Origin: Neofusicoccum parvum
Taxonomy: Eukaryota > Ascomycota > Dothideomycetes > Botryosphaeriales > Botryosphaeriaceae
NCBI GenBank assembly: GCA_020912385.1
Contig: CP087206.1
Span: 2,666,001-2,730,000 of the forward strand
Direction of reading: 5' to 3'
DNA: 64,000 nucleotides
Shown piece by piece: positions 33,623-45,655 of the stretch; the stretch's first letter is position 1; every line of letters starts with the position of its first letter. The translations under genes were made by a program, and so were the position numbers. Under the pieces are notes generated by a model. That model made no database searches. It was not told the DNA's origin and saw only the letters and a program-made list of their open reading frames with translations.

Positions 33623-34242
33623 ATGCTTCTCCTTGTCGCCGCCATCCTCCATCTCCTTCCATGCATCACCCCCGCTCTTCCAGTGAACCCCGACTCAATA
33701 GACCCATCGTCCGAAGAGGCTAGTGTATGTTATTTTGTCTCCAACTTCCACATAATATTTTCCTCGCCATTTTTCTCCGCCCTGCGCCGCCAGCCCAGCC
33801 CAATAAAATCAAGCCCTCTCCAACGCTTCCACGCCAAACTAACAACCACCGCCGCCAACCCAGGTCCTCACGTGCACCGACCCAGACTTCGCCGGCACCT
33901 GCACACTACACGCCACGCCTCTCGGCAACAACAACTGCATCTCGCTCGACGGCACCGCCACGTCCATCCAACCCGACAACGGGCTTGACTGCATCTTCTA
34001 CTCGTATGGGCCCCTCTCTGTTCATCCCCAGCACTGCGATTACTAACGGCTGTGGCAGCAACGGTGTCTGCCGCACCTTTCTCTCTCCGGCCACCGAGTC
34101 CTTTGCCCTCCGCTACCCGGGCAGCAGTGACCTAGCGGAGAGCGGCTGGACCGAGCAGGTGCTGAGCTACAGCTGCGTGGGGCTGAACACGACGGACTAT
34201 GCAAACGTGCGCGTGTCGGCTGTGGGCGGCCCGCAGTCGTGA
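33623..34242 (+). CDS. Small secreted cysteine-rich protein
   Basis: Three exons, 33623-33724, 33864-34003 and 34059-34242, give 141 aa. A signal peptide (MLLLVAAILHLLPCITPALP) is followed by a mature chain of about 120 aa with six cysteines (in LTCTD, GTCTL, NNCIS, LDCIF, GVCRT and YSCVG), a number allowing three disulphides. Spacing of the first four resembles no toxin or hydrophobin pattern I know. Features (size, secretion, Cys content, TATA box) are those used to shortlist fungal effectors, but many such proteins have other roles. The first intron is 139 nt, the longest in the window. No known domain. The gene converges with the phosphate transporter. Confidence 0.72.
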
Positions 34243-34712
34243 GCGCAGTGAGCATGTTGGTTTCGGGAGGGTTAGGTGGGCTTGCAGGGGACGTAAATTC
34301 GATGCTTGTGGGACAGGTGAGCTGGCGTCTCCGGCGTTCTTCGATTCCTCTTTGACGCGTGCTGGGAAGATCCGAGGGCGACAGGTGAACAACGCATACA
34401 GCATTAATTCTAATCCAATATCCATTTTCACCAGCAATCCTTCAGTCTTTTCGTCGTTCAAATACCTCATATACAAACCTGTCACGTTCCCCATTCACAA
34501 ACACTTTAAACCAGGGATATGTGTACGCACGATCCCCTCTAATGCTATGTTACAATTTCACACCACCATGCCTCCTTTCTAACCCAATATCCAACCCCAT
34601 CCCATTGACTCGGCTGAAAAGCAGGACCAGCCAGATATCCACCGAAGATGCGACTCACACCTCCATCATAACAAGCAACGCCGCATTAGCGAACAAACAG
34701 CAGCGAAACAGT
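34243..34712. other. Convergent intergenic region
   Basis: 470 bp between the 3' ends of the secreted protein and phosphate transporter genes. AT-rich; no gene or repeat recognised. Confidence 0.45.
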
Positions 34713-37467
34713 CTAGAACCCGACCGCAAGCATCAATCCATAACCAACAGTAATTACGACCACAAATGTAAGGATCGACGCTGGGACACCTCTTGTGATG
34801 AAGTGCTTGACCTGGAGGTAGCGTTGGCCTGTCTCGTTTTCCATCATGATCGCGGCTGCACACAAAAATGCGTTAGTCCACGTAAAAAAAAGAAAAGAAA
34901 GGGAAACGGGCAATGAGCGCTCGGCGTTACTTACTCATATTCGGGAACCCACTCGTCGGCAACCCCATGGCCGCCGAACACATCAGCACGCTTCCCATGA
35001 CCAGCAGGTTCGGATGCGGCTCCGCCATACCCTGTCCGACTTCCTTGACGAGCGGAAGGACAATCAGAGCTGCAACCGTGTGGCTGATGAAGGTTGCGAC
35101 AACCAAGATCAGACCCGCAAACACTACAAGAACGCCGTACAAGCTCATGCCCTCGACACCCTGCGTGATGCCGGTCGCAATAGTGTGGAGGAGACCCGAG
35201 CTGTTGACAGCCTTACCTAGCGCCAAGCCACCAGCCGCCAGGATGATAATGGTCCAGAGGAAGTTGTTGAAGTCTTCTTTGGTAAGGATGCCGGTACCGA
35301 AGAAGAGCACGATCGGGATGATCGCCACAACACCCATGTCGCCAAAAACGGGCTCGAGCTGGTGTGTCACGCACCACAGAGCGATGGTGACGATGGTAAC
35401 AACGCTGATGAACCACTGGATGCCGGTGAATTTGTCTCGCATGCGTCGGATCGGCACGATGGTGGTGCCCCTGCCTGGCTTAAAGGTGACCAACAGAAGA
35501 ACCCAGATCATGAGGATGCTGATAATGCAGATTGGAAGCGCAATGAAGAACCACACGCCCCATCCAGGCTGGGGTGACATGTTCTGCAAGGCAATCAGGT
35601 TCTGAGGAGACGCAATCGGCGACGCCGCACCACCAATGTTGGAGGAGAGCGCGATCCCAAGGAGGAGGGCTTTCGACATGTCGGAATCAGCCGGGAGGTT
35701 CCGCAGAATGGGCTGAATGATGGAAAAGCACAGCACAGGCGCTGCAACGTTGCTGATCCACATACTCGCGAACATAGCCACGAACATGCTGGTCAGCAAA
35801 ACAGTCCTGGGTCTGGTGCCGGCCTTGCTTAGGACTAGGGTCGCCATCATCTTGGCGATGTTGTACTTGGAAAGCGCTGCAGCTATGGTGAAACCACCCA
35901 GAAGCAGCATGATGACAGGCGTCCACATAGCCGCGAAGATGTAACCTGCTGCAGCCTTCGATTCCAGGCGATCGTGCGGCTTCGAATCTGTACGGACTAC
36001 ACGCAATACGACCACGAGGAAGGGAACGAGCAAGGACGTGACGAACAGCGGGATGGCCTTAGAAATGGTCAGTACACAACAGGCTTGCGGTTCTAAATGC
36101 TTCTCACCTCAGTAGCCCATAGCAAGCTCACAAAAACAACCAGCGCCAAGCAGTTCTGCTGCTCCGGCTCCTTCATGATCGGAAGGAGAAGGAGCACCAG
36201 AAATATTGCCAGAATGGCGATTATCGTGTAGAAAGTGGAGCTAAGCAGCCATCTTGGGCACGTGTAGCGTCCGACCGGTGTGGAGATCTCCTGCATACTG
36301 ATCTCCGCGTCGTCGCCCTGTAGTCTAGACTTTGGATCCGTGTCGTGGCCCAAGATGGTCTGCCTGATGCCTAAGTTTGCGGCCTGGGCTTTCCGCTCGA
36401 TCCCAATCATTTCGCGCCACACGGTGTTGCGTTCCCACACAACATGCTCACGGAGGTGCAGGCGGAGTTCTCTTTTCGCAGTTGCGACATCGCCCTGATT
36501 ACAGAGATTCGCGTACGCCTGCTCGACCTTGGAAAGGTTTTCCGCGAGCTTGTCCATGGTGGGCTGCAGGAACGGGTATGCAGGCTCCACATTCTGCTCA
36601 GTGTATGAGCTCTTCAAGCTCCGATCCAGGATCTTATCGTACTTCTTCAGCACCTTTCTGAAGCCCGTCTTGTTCAGCTGAATGTATGAGCGCAGCTCGC
36701 AGATGTTGACGTAGAGGCTAATGGTCCGCTTCTTGAGCGAGATGACCGAGTCGTACAGCACGGCGAACGACATGTCATTCTCATCGTCAAACGCCAAGCT
36801 CCTGCGCCTCCGGCCCAAGGCGCCGGTCGAAGAGATCATCCCAGACCCGGACATGGGGTCGTCTCGGGAATTTCTCCTCCCATTTTGCGACGCCGTCTTC
36901 CGGAGAGCCGAACGCTCGTCTGCGTCATCATCGCTTTCCTGTTCTTCCTCCTCCTCCTCAGGTATGGAGCGGCGGCTGACCGTGCTCCGCCGCCGCTTGC
37001 TCAGGCCCAGCCCTCCGAAAATGCTGCCTTTGCGTCCGTTGCTCCGATTCGTGGCGCGGGACGGCGGTGGAACCTCGTCGTCTTCGCCGTTCAAGCCCTC
37101 GTTCTCTTCCAGGTATTCTTCGGCCTCCTTGAGCAGAGATTCCAGCTCCGTGTACACCTCATGTTCTTTCGACCGGTAGAAATTGCATATCTTCTCCAGC
37201 TCGTGGTCTAGCGCGCTCGAGAAAGTCTTATCGGGATCGTCGACGGTGCCGGCGAGCAGGGGCGACGATTCTGCATCCTGCGTATCGGGGCCGGCTCGCT
37301 GGTGAATCTGCTTCTCAAGCTGGTATATGCTGCAGGGCAAAGTTGCGCGTCAGTGTGGTTCCGGCAAATCGGCGAGCTACGCACAGCTTTTTGAGATTAC
37401 TGTAATTGATGTATTGGCTGCTCCAGTCCGGGACAGCATTGAACTGGATGCTGTGGGAGAACTTCAT
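34713..37467 (-). CDS. SPX-domain low-affinity phosphate transporter (Pho87/Pho90/Pho91 family)
   Basis: Four exons, 37385-37467, 36108-37329, 34935-36057 and 34713-34855, give 856 aa, close to yeast Pho90/Pho91. The N-terminal SPX domain starts MKFSHSIQFNAVPDW and has the basic inositol-pyrophosphate site helix YSNLKKLIYQLEKQ, formed across intron 1, and later KYDKILDRSLKSSY. A long acidic/Ser-rich insert lies within it. The membrane half is a divalent-anion:Na+ symporter (DASS) domain with about 12 helices; its signature is SNIGGAASPIASPQN, with a second repeat near SHTVAALIVLPLV. It imports or, in Pho91, exports phosphate from the vacuole; SPX senses phosphate status. The last intron (34856-34934) isolates a 47-aa final exon with the last helix. 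Which of the three paralogues is not decidable here. Confidence 0.92.
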
Positions 37468-39888
37468 GTCGGCCTCGTCGAGCAGGAGCTCGAGCTTCCA
37501 GAGGCGGCGGCGGCGGCGTCGTGCTTCGCTGTAGAGCTGGTGCGCGGGAGAGGGCTGCGGGGAGCGGTGCGCGGGTGCCGACGACGAGGGGCCTGCGAGT
37601 TCCTGAAGCTCAAAAGCAGCGTCGCCGTCGGGGCCGAGGAGAGGAGGAGGGAGACGGGGGCTGGCACGGCGGTCCAGGGTCGCGGTGGCCAGCAAGACTC
37701 GGTGCGGCGGAGGCGTGTGGTTGTGCTTCGGCGGGCGCTGCAGTGGCCAGGCACCACTACAAGTAGGGCGACGGTGGGGCGCGAAGGGCCGGATTAGGGC
37801 AGGATGGGGATGCGGCTAGTGCAGCGGGATGAGGCGTCATGCGTGGGCGAGTCGGCGCGGGCTGCGGGTGGTGTGCTGGAGGTCGGCTTCTGAAGCGCGG
37901 TCCCGGGGGGTGTTGTCATCGCGAGGGCCGCCGCCGTGCGTAAAGGCCGGCCAGCAATTGGGCCAGCGCCCAGCCTGCCCAGCTGTGGCGGGCGCTCCAA
38001 GGGCCCAGCCTGCACGCCCGCGGCGCATCCCGCCCGGGCGGTGTGCTGCGCCCAACTCTGCTCAGTATCGTGTTGCTTTTTCGGCGCGACGGTGATCGCA
38101 GACCCTGCGCGCGCTGCGCTTGGCCTCATGCATCCCCTGGGCTGAGCGCAGCGGCGTCGCGGTGCCATAGGAGCTTTTGGCGAGCTGCCGACGTCATGCC
38201 CGCAGCTTCCAACACCTGCTGCCGCGCGGATGCGGGAGCCGCACCGCATCCTCGCCCGCCTCAAACCCGCGCTGCTGCTGCGTTTCGACGTCGTGGACGG
38301 CCTGTCGGAGGAGGGTGTCAGGACTCCGCTTTGTGGGGAACCGCATGTTTGCTCGCCAGACACACTGCTGCTCCGGGCAAGGCGCCGGTCCTGCTGCGAG
38401 ACATGCTGCGAGACATCGAGAATGCCAATATCGCGGCCGAGCGCAACGGCGCTGCCCTTCGACGTCGCCCATGTACATAGGCGAATGGGACGAGCGCATT
38501 CAGCAACGTGCTCGCGGGTTGCAGCTCTCTATAAAGCCTCGACCCGCAGCCATGTGCCCATGTGCCCGTCCGTCCGCATGACCCACCACCGCACACGACC
38601 TTGTCAGCATAACCGCCAGCCACAGCAACCATGTGTCCAGCAGTTGAGGGAGAGCTCTCGATTGACTATGTACTCCAACCCTCAGGTGCCTCCCACCGGC
38701 CCACTCCACCCCGTTGCCATGTGAGAACTGATTCAACTACCACCCGTCCCGTCGTCTCGACGAGGCGTCTTGCCGCTGCTAGCCCAGCAGCATGCTCGAA
38801 ATCCACCAAAAAATCCATCAATGCCAGAAAACTCTCGGAATAAATCAACAAGAACCGGAGCGGCGCAAAGCGCAAAAACCAAATCGCCAACACTTGCATC
38901 AGACGCGAACGGCAGCGCATCTCACTCGTCTTCAACTGCACTTGCCACAACTTGACGTCGGGCGAGGAGGTAAGACAGACGCTCGTTACCGGTCAGCAGC
39001 TGTCGGGGCCTCCGGATCCCGCATCAACGGCGCGAAGCCGCCGGAGAGATCCAGCTCCACCCCGCATAGTGCGCCACCAACAGTCCCGGGTCCTAAGATT
39101 CAATCGCAGGAAGGGCGAAGCGCGCGGCGCGGGAGGCCCAAAAACGACAGGCGAGTGAGCGATCATACCCAAGGTGTCCGGCTCGTGCACAGCATCAGCA
39201 CGCCGCCTCCGTCGCGGTCTCCGTCGTCATCCGCCCGAACAGGTCTCCTACAAGCAACCTCGCGGCCAAAGGGGCAAGCCGAACGCTATGGCGGGGAGGT
39301 TGCGAGAAGACGGGTCCGAGCCGATGGGGAGACGGGGACGAATGCGGGGGAGCTGGAGAGGAGCGGGAGGGCAAGGGCGAAAGTACCAGGACCAACTGCT
39401 TTCAACACTGCACCACTAGCCTCCGGAGAGGGGGGTGAGGGAAAGTGGAGAAAAACTCAACAAACGCCCCCAGGATGCATGCAAAACGCAACTCAAATCC
39501 GCAAACCAATAAAATTCCTCCTTCTTTCTCGTCGATTGAAGCAGTGCAAAGGGGGCACATTCCCAAGTATCCGGTGTAGGGGGAGGAAAATGTTTCGTAT
39601 TGACGTGTGCATGGGAATGATCCAGCTCCCGCTTTCAGAAGATGTGTGAAAAAGAAGGTTGATAAAAGAATAAACACCAGTTTCCAATGGCGAGATCCCG
39701 AAGGACCTACAAACCAGTGGTTTCGCGCAGCAAAAGAGCGCGCAGAAATGACCTCAGGGACCAAGGTACGTAACCTGAGCAATTACGAACTCAGTCGCAG
39801 ATATAAGCAGCAGGTGCGAGGTTCTCAGTAGACAACGGCCCGTCACGCCGAGGCGGAGGGAAGGTCAGTTGAGAACTACGCTTGCTGC
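37468..39888. other. 2.4-kb intergenic region
   Basis: Between the start of the phosphate transporter gene and the 3' end of PRM1, both on the minus strand, so mostly transporter promoter and leader plus PRM1 terminator. GC-rich from 37.5 to 38.5 kb, giving many stop-poor frames on both strands; none has a domain, including the 285-codon plus frame at 38792-39649. No CACGTG Pho4-type site was noticed near the transporter. Confidence 0.4.
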
Positions 39889-42195
39889 TCAAATGAATGG
39901 ATTCCAGCTTCTGCCGCCGCTGGATTTCTCGTTGGTTGGAGTTGTCTCGTCGATGCTGCCGACCTTGCTCGTGCGCTCCTGGGTAGGGCGCGACACGGCA
40001 AGTCCGACAGGGTGGGACGCACCGACATCGCCGACCTTCTCATTGTCCAGCGGCACCTCTGAGAAGTTTTCCTGAGGTTGCTGCCGCTGGTTGAAGTTCG
40101 GGAAAGGCCGTGGAACGATAGTATATGGCGCGGCCTTGTTGACGTACTCATATGGGGGCGCGGCGTCACTCGGGCGAGGCGGCGAGACAACACCTACAGG
40201 TGCGTCATGGCCGCGGTAGCGATCGGTCTCAGGGTCGGTGACGTAGCTCTGACCGCCCTCTCCGCGCGTTTTGCCGCTGCCAGAGAAGACCATGATCGCC
40301 CGAATAGTGCCAATGATGAGGACGAGGACCCAGAGGAGAACAATGCAAGTAGAGATAATCGCTTCGATGCGAACACCCTCCTTAAGTTTGTTGACGAGTT
40401 TGACGATGGCACCCGAGACCTTGTCGGCAGTTTCGCTGCCGGGGGACGCGAGGAACGAGTCGTCAGAACTGTCATCCGTCATCGCCGCTGCTGCACCAAT
40501 GGAGAAAGTGTTGTTGGGCAGCGTCGGAAAGTCGACATGCGAGTTATTGTGGACCCAGGTGAGCCCTTTCTGAATGCCCTCGATTTTCATCAGGACTAGG
40601 CAGTTCAGAACATCCTTGATGGGATCGTAGAGTACGGTACCACCGAAGGTTGCATTGAGGGCGTCGCTCATCTCATCCACGAACACATTCAAGGTATCAT
40701 TGACAGCTTTGGTGCTGGTGTTGACCCAGCTGAACAAGTCGTCGTTGAGATCCGTGTTCATGGTTCCAATGGCGTCGTTTGTACCGTTGGCCCACGATTC
40801 AGAGGCGTTGTTTAGCGCAAAGACGACCTTATCGGCAAAGGCGCCGACCTGTTGCGTCAGCTCCGGGACTTCCTTCTCAATGGTTTTGAGGAGGATGTAT
40901 TGGCAGAGGCAGGCAAAGAGGCCCGCGAGTCCCAGACACAGAACAAGGAGCGCCGGCGTGGAAGTAGCGTACGCAACTGCCCAGCGCACAGCGGTCTGAC
41001 GGCGGGTCGAGCCGAAGCGGTTGGCGAGCCAGATGCCGATGGATGACGAGTAGGGTCTCGAAGCAATGTATACGACATCAAGAGGGTCGTATGCACTCTG
41101 GCTGACAAGCTGAGCGCGTCTCTGCATGGTTTGCCAGCGCTTGATTTCTCTCCAGGTCACCGGCACGCAAACGAGAACGGCTAGGATGACGATGACGGCG
41201 ATGAAGATTCTCCTGGCAGTGATTTCCGTGTCGACAAGGCCATCGAAGAAATCGTTGATGCCGTTGTTGTCAGAGCAGAAAGTGAGCTTCTCCTTCGCAG
41301 GGACGGGGAACATCGAGTCGTTGAACGTGTAGTTGCCAGTCTTCTCGTTGATCAATTGCTTCACCATCTCGAAGGGGAAGCGAATGGCACTGTTGGTAAG
41401 ATTCTGGACCTGGTCGAAAGTCGGGATCGAGTTGTTGAGTTTGTCCAAGCCCTGGTCGAATCCCTCGGGAATCTTTAGGTTCTTGAGCTCATCGATCTCC
41501 GAAGTCAGGTTAAGCTTGTCCATGCCATCGCCACCGAAGATTTGAGGAATGCTGTTGATGCCGTCAATGAGTTTGTTGACCTCATCTTGGAAAGAGTCTG
41601 CAACGTTGGCAATGTTGTCTCCAATCGAATCCAAAGTCTTGTTCAATCCGTCGGCGATGGTCTCGGCAGCCTCGAGAACAACGTGAAGGCTGCCGCGCAC
41701 GGCCAGGGTGATGAGACAGACGTAGGTAGAAGTAAGCAGGTTGATGTAGAAGACGACAAGCTCTTCGACACCAGTGACGATGAGATCGAGCATGGACATC
41801 AATCCACTGACCGTCTTCTCAATACCCGAGGCGGTGATCTGGTTGACACCCTGCGACATGTAGTGGGGCATGGAGGCCATGGCACTGCCAACGGTCTCGA
41901 CACTCGTGCATGCTGAAAGAGCTTCGGTGCGTGCAGAGCTCAGGTTGTCGTTGAGGTTGGCAGTGGCAATGAGTACTCGAACGAGGACAAGGAGGAGGAG
42001 AATAGTCCAGCGGTTGATCCAGACCTGCGAGAGCCTAGCTCGAAGGCCGAGGTATGGTGTGAGGTATGGTGCTTGGTTTGGGACAGGTCGCGGTGCGTCC
42101 TGGGGAGTGTAGTAGTCCCGCATCTCATGATCGCCAGCGGAGTGAGATGGAGGTACGTCCGGAAAGGCGTAACGTTGGTTCGCTTCGGAAGACAT
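39889..42195 (-). CDS. PRM1: Prm1, plasma membrane fusion protein
   Basis: Single exon, 768 aa. The N-terminus (YLGLRARLSQVWINRWTILLLLVLVRVL) gives the first helix; a Cys-containing ectodomain begins ARTEALSACTSVETVG. Further helices are VVFYINLLTSTYVCLITL, RIFIAVIVILAVLVCVPVTW, TPALLVLCLGLAGLFACLCQY and AIISTCIVLLWVLVLIIG; the long luminal/extracellular loops are rich in N-glycosylation sequons and amphipathic stretches. This is the layout of Prm1, which promotes plasma membrane fusion during mating and, in filamentous fungi, hyphal or cell fusion. The cytosolic tail is Pro-rich. Length is somewhat above yeast Prm1 (661 aa) but normal for filamentous species. Confidence 0.92.
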   Translation of the reverse strand: MSSEANQRYAFPDVPPSHSAGDHEMRDYYTPQDAPRPVPNQAPYLTPYLGLRARLSQVWINRWTILLLLVLVRVLIATANLNDNLSSARTEALSACTSVETVGSAMASMPHYMSQGVNQITASGIEKTVSGLMSMLDLIVTGVEELVVFYINLLTSTYVCLITLAVRGSLHVVLEAAETIADGLNKTLDSIGDNIANVADSFQDEVNKLIDGINSIPQIFGGDGMDKLNLTSEIDELKNLKIPEGFDQGLDKLNNSIPTFDQVQNLTNSAIRFPFEMVKQLINEKTGNYTFNDSMFPVPAKEKLTFCSDNNGINDFFDGLVDTEITARRIFIAVIVILAVLVCVPVTWREIKRWQTMQRRAQLVSQSAYDPLDVVYIASRPYSSSIGIWLANRFGSTRRQTAVRWAVAYATSTPALLVLCLGLAGLFACLCQYILLKTIEKEVPELTQQVGAFADKVVFALNNASESWANGTNDAIGTMNTDLNDDLFSWVNTSTKAVNDTLNVFVDEMSDALNATFGGTVLYDPIKDVLNCLVLMKIEGIQKGLTWVHNNSHVDFPTLPNNTFSIGAAAAMTDDSSDDSFLASPGSETADKVSGAIVKLVNKLKEGVRIEAIISTCIVLLWVLVLIIGTIRAIMVFSGSGKTRGEGGQSYVTDPETDRYRGHDAPVGVVSPPRPSDAAPPYEYVNKAAPYTIVPRPFPNFNQRQQPQENFSEVPLDNEKVGDVGASHPVGLAVSRPTQERTSKVGSIDETTPTNEKSSGGRSWNPFI

Positions 42196-43914
42196 GACCG
42201 CGATGGGTCTGAAACGGCTCGCCTGGAGGTTGTATTAGAGATTGTGTATGCCAGCCAGCGGCAAATGATGCAGTCGATGCAGTCGTGAGGGTCGTAAAGG
42301 CAATGCAAAGAAGCTTGAAAGTCGTGAAGCGTCGAGGACGAGGAAAGGAAGAAGACGTCGAGGACGAGTAAAGGAAGAAGCGGTGCGGGGCCGGAGTCAA
42401 AGTCGTGGAAGCAATAGCAACAAAGCCGCGAGGAATTATTCTAATAGAAAGACAATAGAAGAGTGAATAGGCACATGACTCAATGGCAGACAAAGAGGCG
42501 AGGCGGGGAGGAGGAGGTGAAGGGCGGAGAGTGAAAGCGAAGCAGCACGGCGGCGGCAGCAGACAATAAGAGACACAAAGACATTGACTTGGACGTACCT
42601 GGAGCTCACATGGCCCGGGCTGCGACCTGGCGGCAGTGGCTTGCTGCCAGTTCGTGAAACAAGCAGATCGCTTGGGCGAGGCGTTTCAGAGACATGCGGT
42701 CAATCAGGCTCTATTCTGGGCTCTGAGGCTCTTCTGGTAGCGCGGCGCAGATAGCCGCCCTCGGAGGTCGACAGGACGGCGGAGAGCCAACCGATTCCCG
42801 GTGGAGCGGTCAGTCTGGAGGAGGGCGTGGACAGTGCGCTGCAGCACGGTGCCAGCGCGGCTGCGCAGGTCGGTCGCCTCACTGGCTGCTCGCGGCCGTC
42901 GCGCTCCGGCTTGCGACGCGGACAGCAGACTCCGAGCCGGCGGCGGCACCGCGACGCTCGGACGGCGCTCAGATGAGCCCGCGGGTCGCGGTGCTGCGCG
43001 CGCTCAGGTGCTGTGGACGGGTTGCGGTCGCAAGGGGACAGCACCGTAGCGGCAGGACTGTCACGTACGGGGCGCCCGTCGCTCCGCAAGACGGCGGCAG
43101 GCGAGCTGTTAAGTACTGTGGCAGAGCTTGCACTCATTCGTGGCTGGTGCGCTGCGCGCGCGAACCCTGTTTTGCCAGCGCCCGCAGACGTCATCGCCGC
43201 GTCCAGCGGAGACCCGGGCGCTGTCTGCGCTGGAGCCTCGCTGGCCTCGGGCTCCGGAGACAATGCTGCAGAGAACACCGGCGGGCGTTGCGGCCGCGAG
43301 CCTCGCAACGCACCACGCGCTGGTGTTGAGGGCGCCGAGGGCTCGCATGGGAGGCTTTTTTCGCCCTTCTTCCTTCACGACGACGGCGGCAGCGCAGGCC
43401 GCTTGGCCGGCCTCGATTGGCTGTCGCTTCTTCCCGCTCGCGTGGGCCTTAGGCGCCCGTGCAACGGTTCCACCGTCCCCACCACTCGCGATCCTCCGCA
43501 CGGCCGGCCTGAAACCCACTGACCGCCTGCGCTAACCTCCGTTTCTGCTCAACACCAACGACTCTGCCCGCCACGCCGTCCTTCCCGTGCACATGCGTTC
43601 TCGTGGGCCTCCTCGTGTCCCTCGCCGCCTCCAGCTGATCTCCGGATCTTCGCGCCATTTTCTCGCGCCCTGCCGCATCACGACGCGTCGTAGGAGGACT
43701 CGTAATCGCGTGCTGTGTGCGCGTCCCGCTGTCATCAGCAACACCCCCAATCCAACGGCTCAGCCCTCTCTCTGTCGCCTTCACGGTCTTGAGCCTGCTT
43801 TCTGCTTGCCCGTGATGCTTCATTCCAATGCCATTCGGCATTTCCCCGCGACTCCCGTCGTTCCAGTAAATCCTCGGCTATGTCAATTCCTCCGTGCTCC
43901 ACTGAGGCCCATAT
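42196..43914. other. PRM1 upstream region and GC-rich intergenic DNA
   Basis: The first few hundred bases are the PRM1 promoter and leader, purine-rich on the plus strand. From 42.7 to 43.6 kb the DNA is GC-rich with overlapping frames of 80-200 codons on both strands, none with a domain. No gene supported. Confidence 0.35.
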
Positions 43915-43980
43915 GTCACGTCTTTCGCACAGTCACGTCTTTCGCACAGTCACGTCTTTCGCACAGTCGCATCTTTCGCC
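43915..43980 (+). repeat. 17-bp tandem repeat, about 3.9 copies
   Basis: Three perfect copies of GTCACGTCTTTCGCACA (43915-43931, 43932-43948, 43949-43965) and one diverged partial copy (43966-43980). Lies 1.7 kb upstream of the next gene. Each unit contains CACGTC, a half-palindromic bHLH/bZIP-like core, so a cluster of factor sites is possible. Confidence 0.85.
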
Positions 43981-45655
43981 CAAGAGCGCATCGATCGTCT
44001 GTACGCCGTCTCTTGAACTGCTGTGGATTTCGAAAGTCTGACTTTCATGCTATGTCATTTGATCGTGCTGTTGTTCTCCGTCTTCCGCTCTCATGATAGC
44101 CAGGAAATTCCGGGCTTGCGCTGCGGACACAAGCCCTTTATGGGATGCAGCCAGACGGTTCGCTGCCGCAGAACACTCCAGTCATATCGGACTGCCCTGT
44201 TGGAAGTGTGAACCTGACGCGCGGTTGATATTCAACGCCACTGCTCCCGGCGACACTCCACGTAACTACGCGGTCACCCGGACATTGTTCGGCTAAACAT
44301 TACAAACTCCACGATCTACCTCTTGCGCGAGACCTTCCTTGACCTTCGACAAATCATTGCACCCCGGCCCGCAAAGTACTGCTTCAAGTTTGAGCCGCGT
44401 CTTCCCGTCCGTCGCATCCCCGAGGTCCTTGCCCCTTCGAGAAAGAAGCTCATGCTTGGGAAACAGGTTCTGTTTCGTTTCTTCATCGCCGTCTTCTTCT
44501 TTCGTCCTGCCCAAACGACCAGGAGCGTGTCTTTGCTCCGCCACTCGCTTCGTTGACGGCCACGACCTGTGCTTCAACCCTATTTCAGCTACCTGCCCAT
44601 TCGCCGCTCAGCATCGTCATCGCCGTCATCATCCCGTCCGCCACCGAAGCACTTTGATATCCACTCGACGACCAGAGCTTCACAAGGTTCTCACCTAACT
44701 TTATGATCCTCGCCCGTTCCGTGAACGCCACGCCTTTGGGACTCGTCGGAACACTGTTCAGTGTCGCCTGCCTTTGACCTTCGTCACTTGACAACTTTGA
44801 GAGTCTAGACTGCCTGCCTCAACACGACAGAGTCAACCACGCGATTGAAGTGTGAGAGCGCTGCTGACATTCTTACTGAACCTGCTTCCCAGCGCAGCAC
44901 GGCCGGTGGCTCTACAAGTTCCACATTGAGCAGTTCGGACATAGCGCAGCTCCATCACGTTCACGCAGTCGTTTAACAGCACGCCATCAAAACCAGTCTC
45001 CATCCACGTGCAGCGCGGTCCTCGATCTCTTGCCTTTGAATTTGACCCGGCTCTCATCTGAAAAATTCCTGATCTTCCTTCTGCCTTCCTCTCCATCACG
45101 CAAGTCATTAGGCTTAACTAAAGTTCTGGCCGACTCGTCGCTCCGGTGACTCACCACTCAGTGGGATTTCCGCGCGTCAACCTCACAGCTACAGAGCCTC
45201 ATCGTAGCTTGGGGGATCGGTTGCCTTGTGCATCGAGGTGAGCTTTTCCGTGCTCTTGGCTGGTCAGTGTCAAATAGGAGCTTGCGTGCTACATGTCCAT
45301 GCGTTCAGCGTTCTTGCCCATGCAAGGCGTCGTCGCCAAGTTTGTTTTGTTGGATCCTTCCGTTGGGCATGGGGCTGCCGTCACGCGCTGCTATTGTCTT
45401 CCTATTGTCTTCAGGGCCACATGTCTAATTTCTCCCGCTGTTTCTAGGTCGCCGATCACAGGTCATATACAGCTGCCCACCTGCTACCTCGGCGACAACC
45501 TCGGAGTAGACAGCTCAACCACACAATCTCAGCCCCAATTCCCACTTCAGCCTCCGCCCACAACCCCGTCTTCCTCTGCCGTCGCCCACGACACGCTTCT
45601 ATCACCTGCACGACCACCCAGCATCAGAAGTGTTGAACAACACTAGGTGGACGAC
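43981..45655. other. Pyrimidine-rich upstream region of the 45.7-kb gene
   Basis: About 1.7 kb, rich in C and T on the plus strand with many short ATG frames, and no domain on either strand. May be a long 5' leader with upstream open frames, possibly spliced, or simply intergenic. Confidence 0.35.

Noticed and set aside
37327..39649. Several 100-285 codon frames between the phosphate transporter and PRM1
   Set aside because: Overlapping frames on both strands in GC-rich DNA, no domain, no splice structure, biased amino-acid use.
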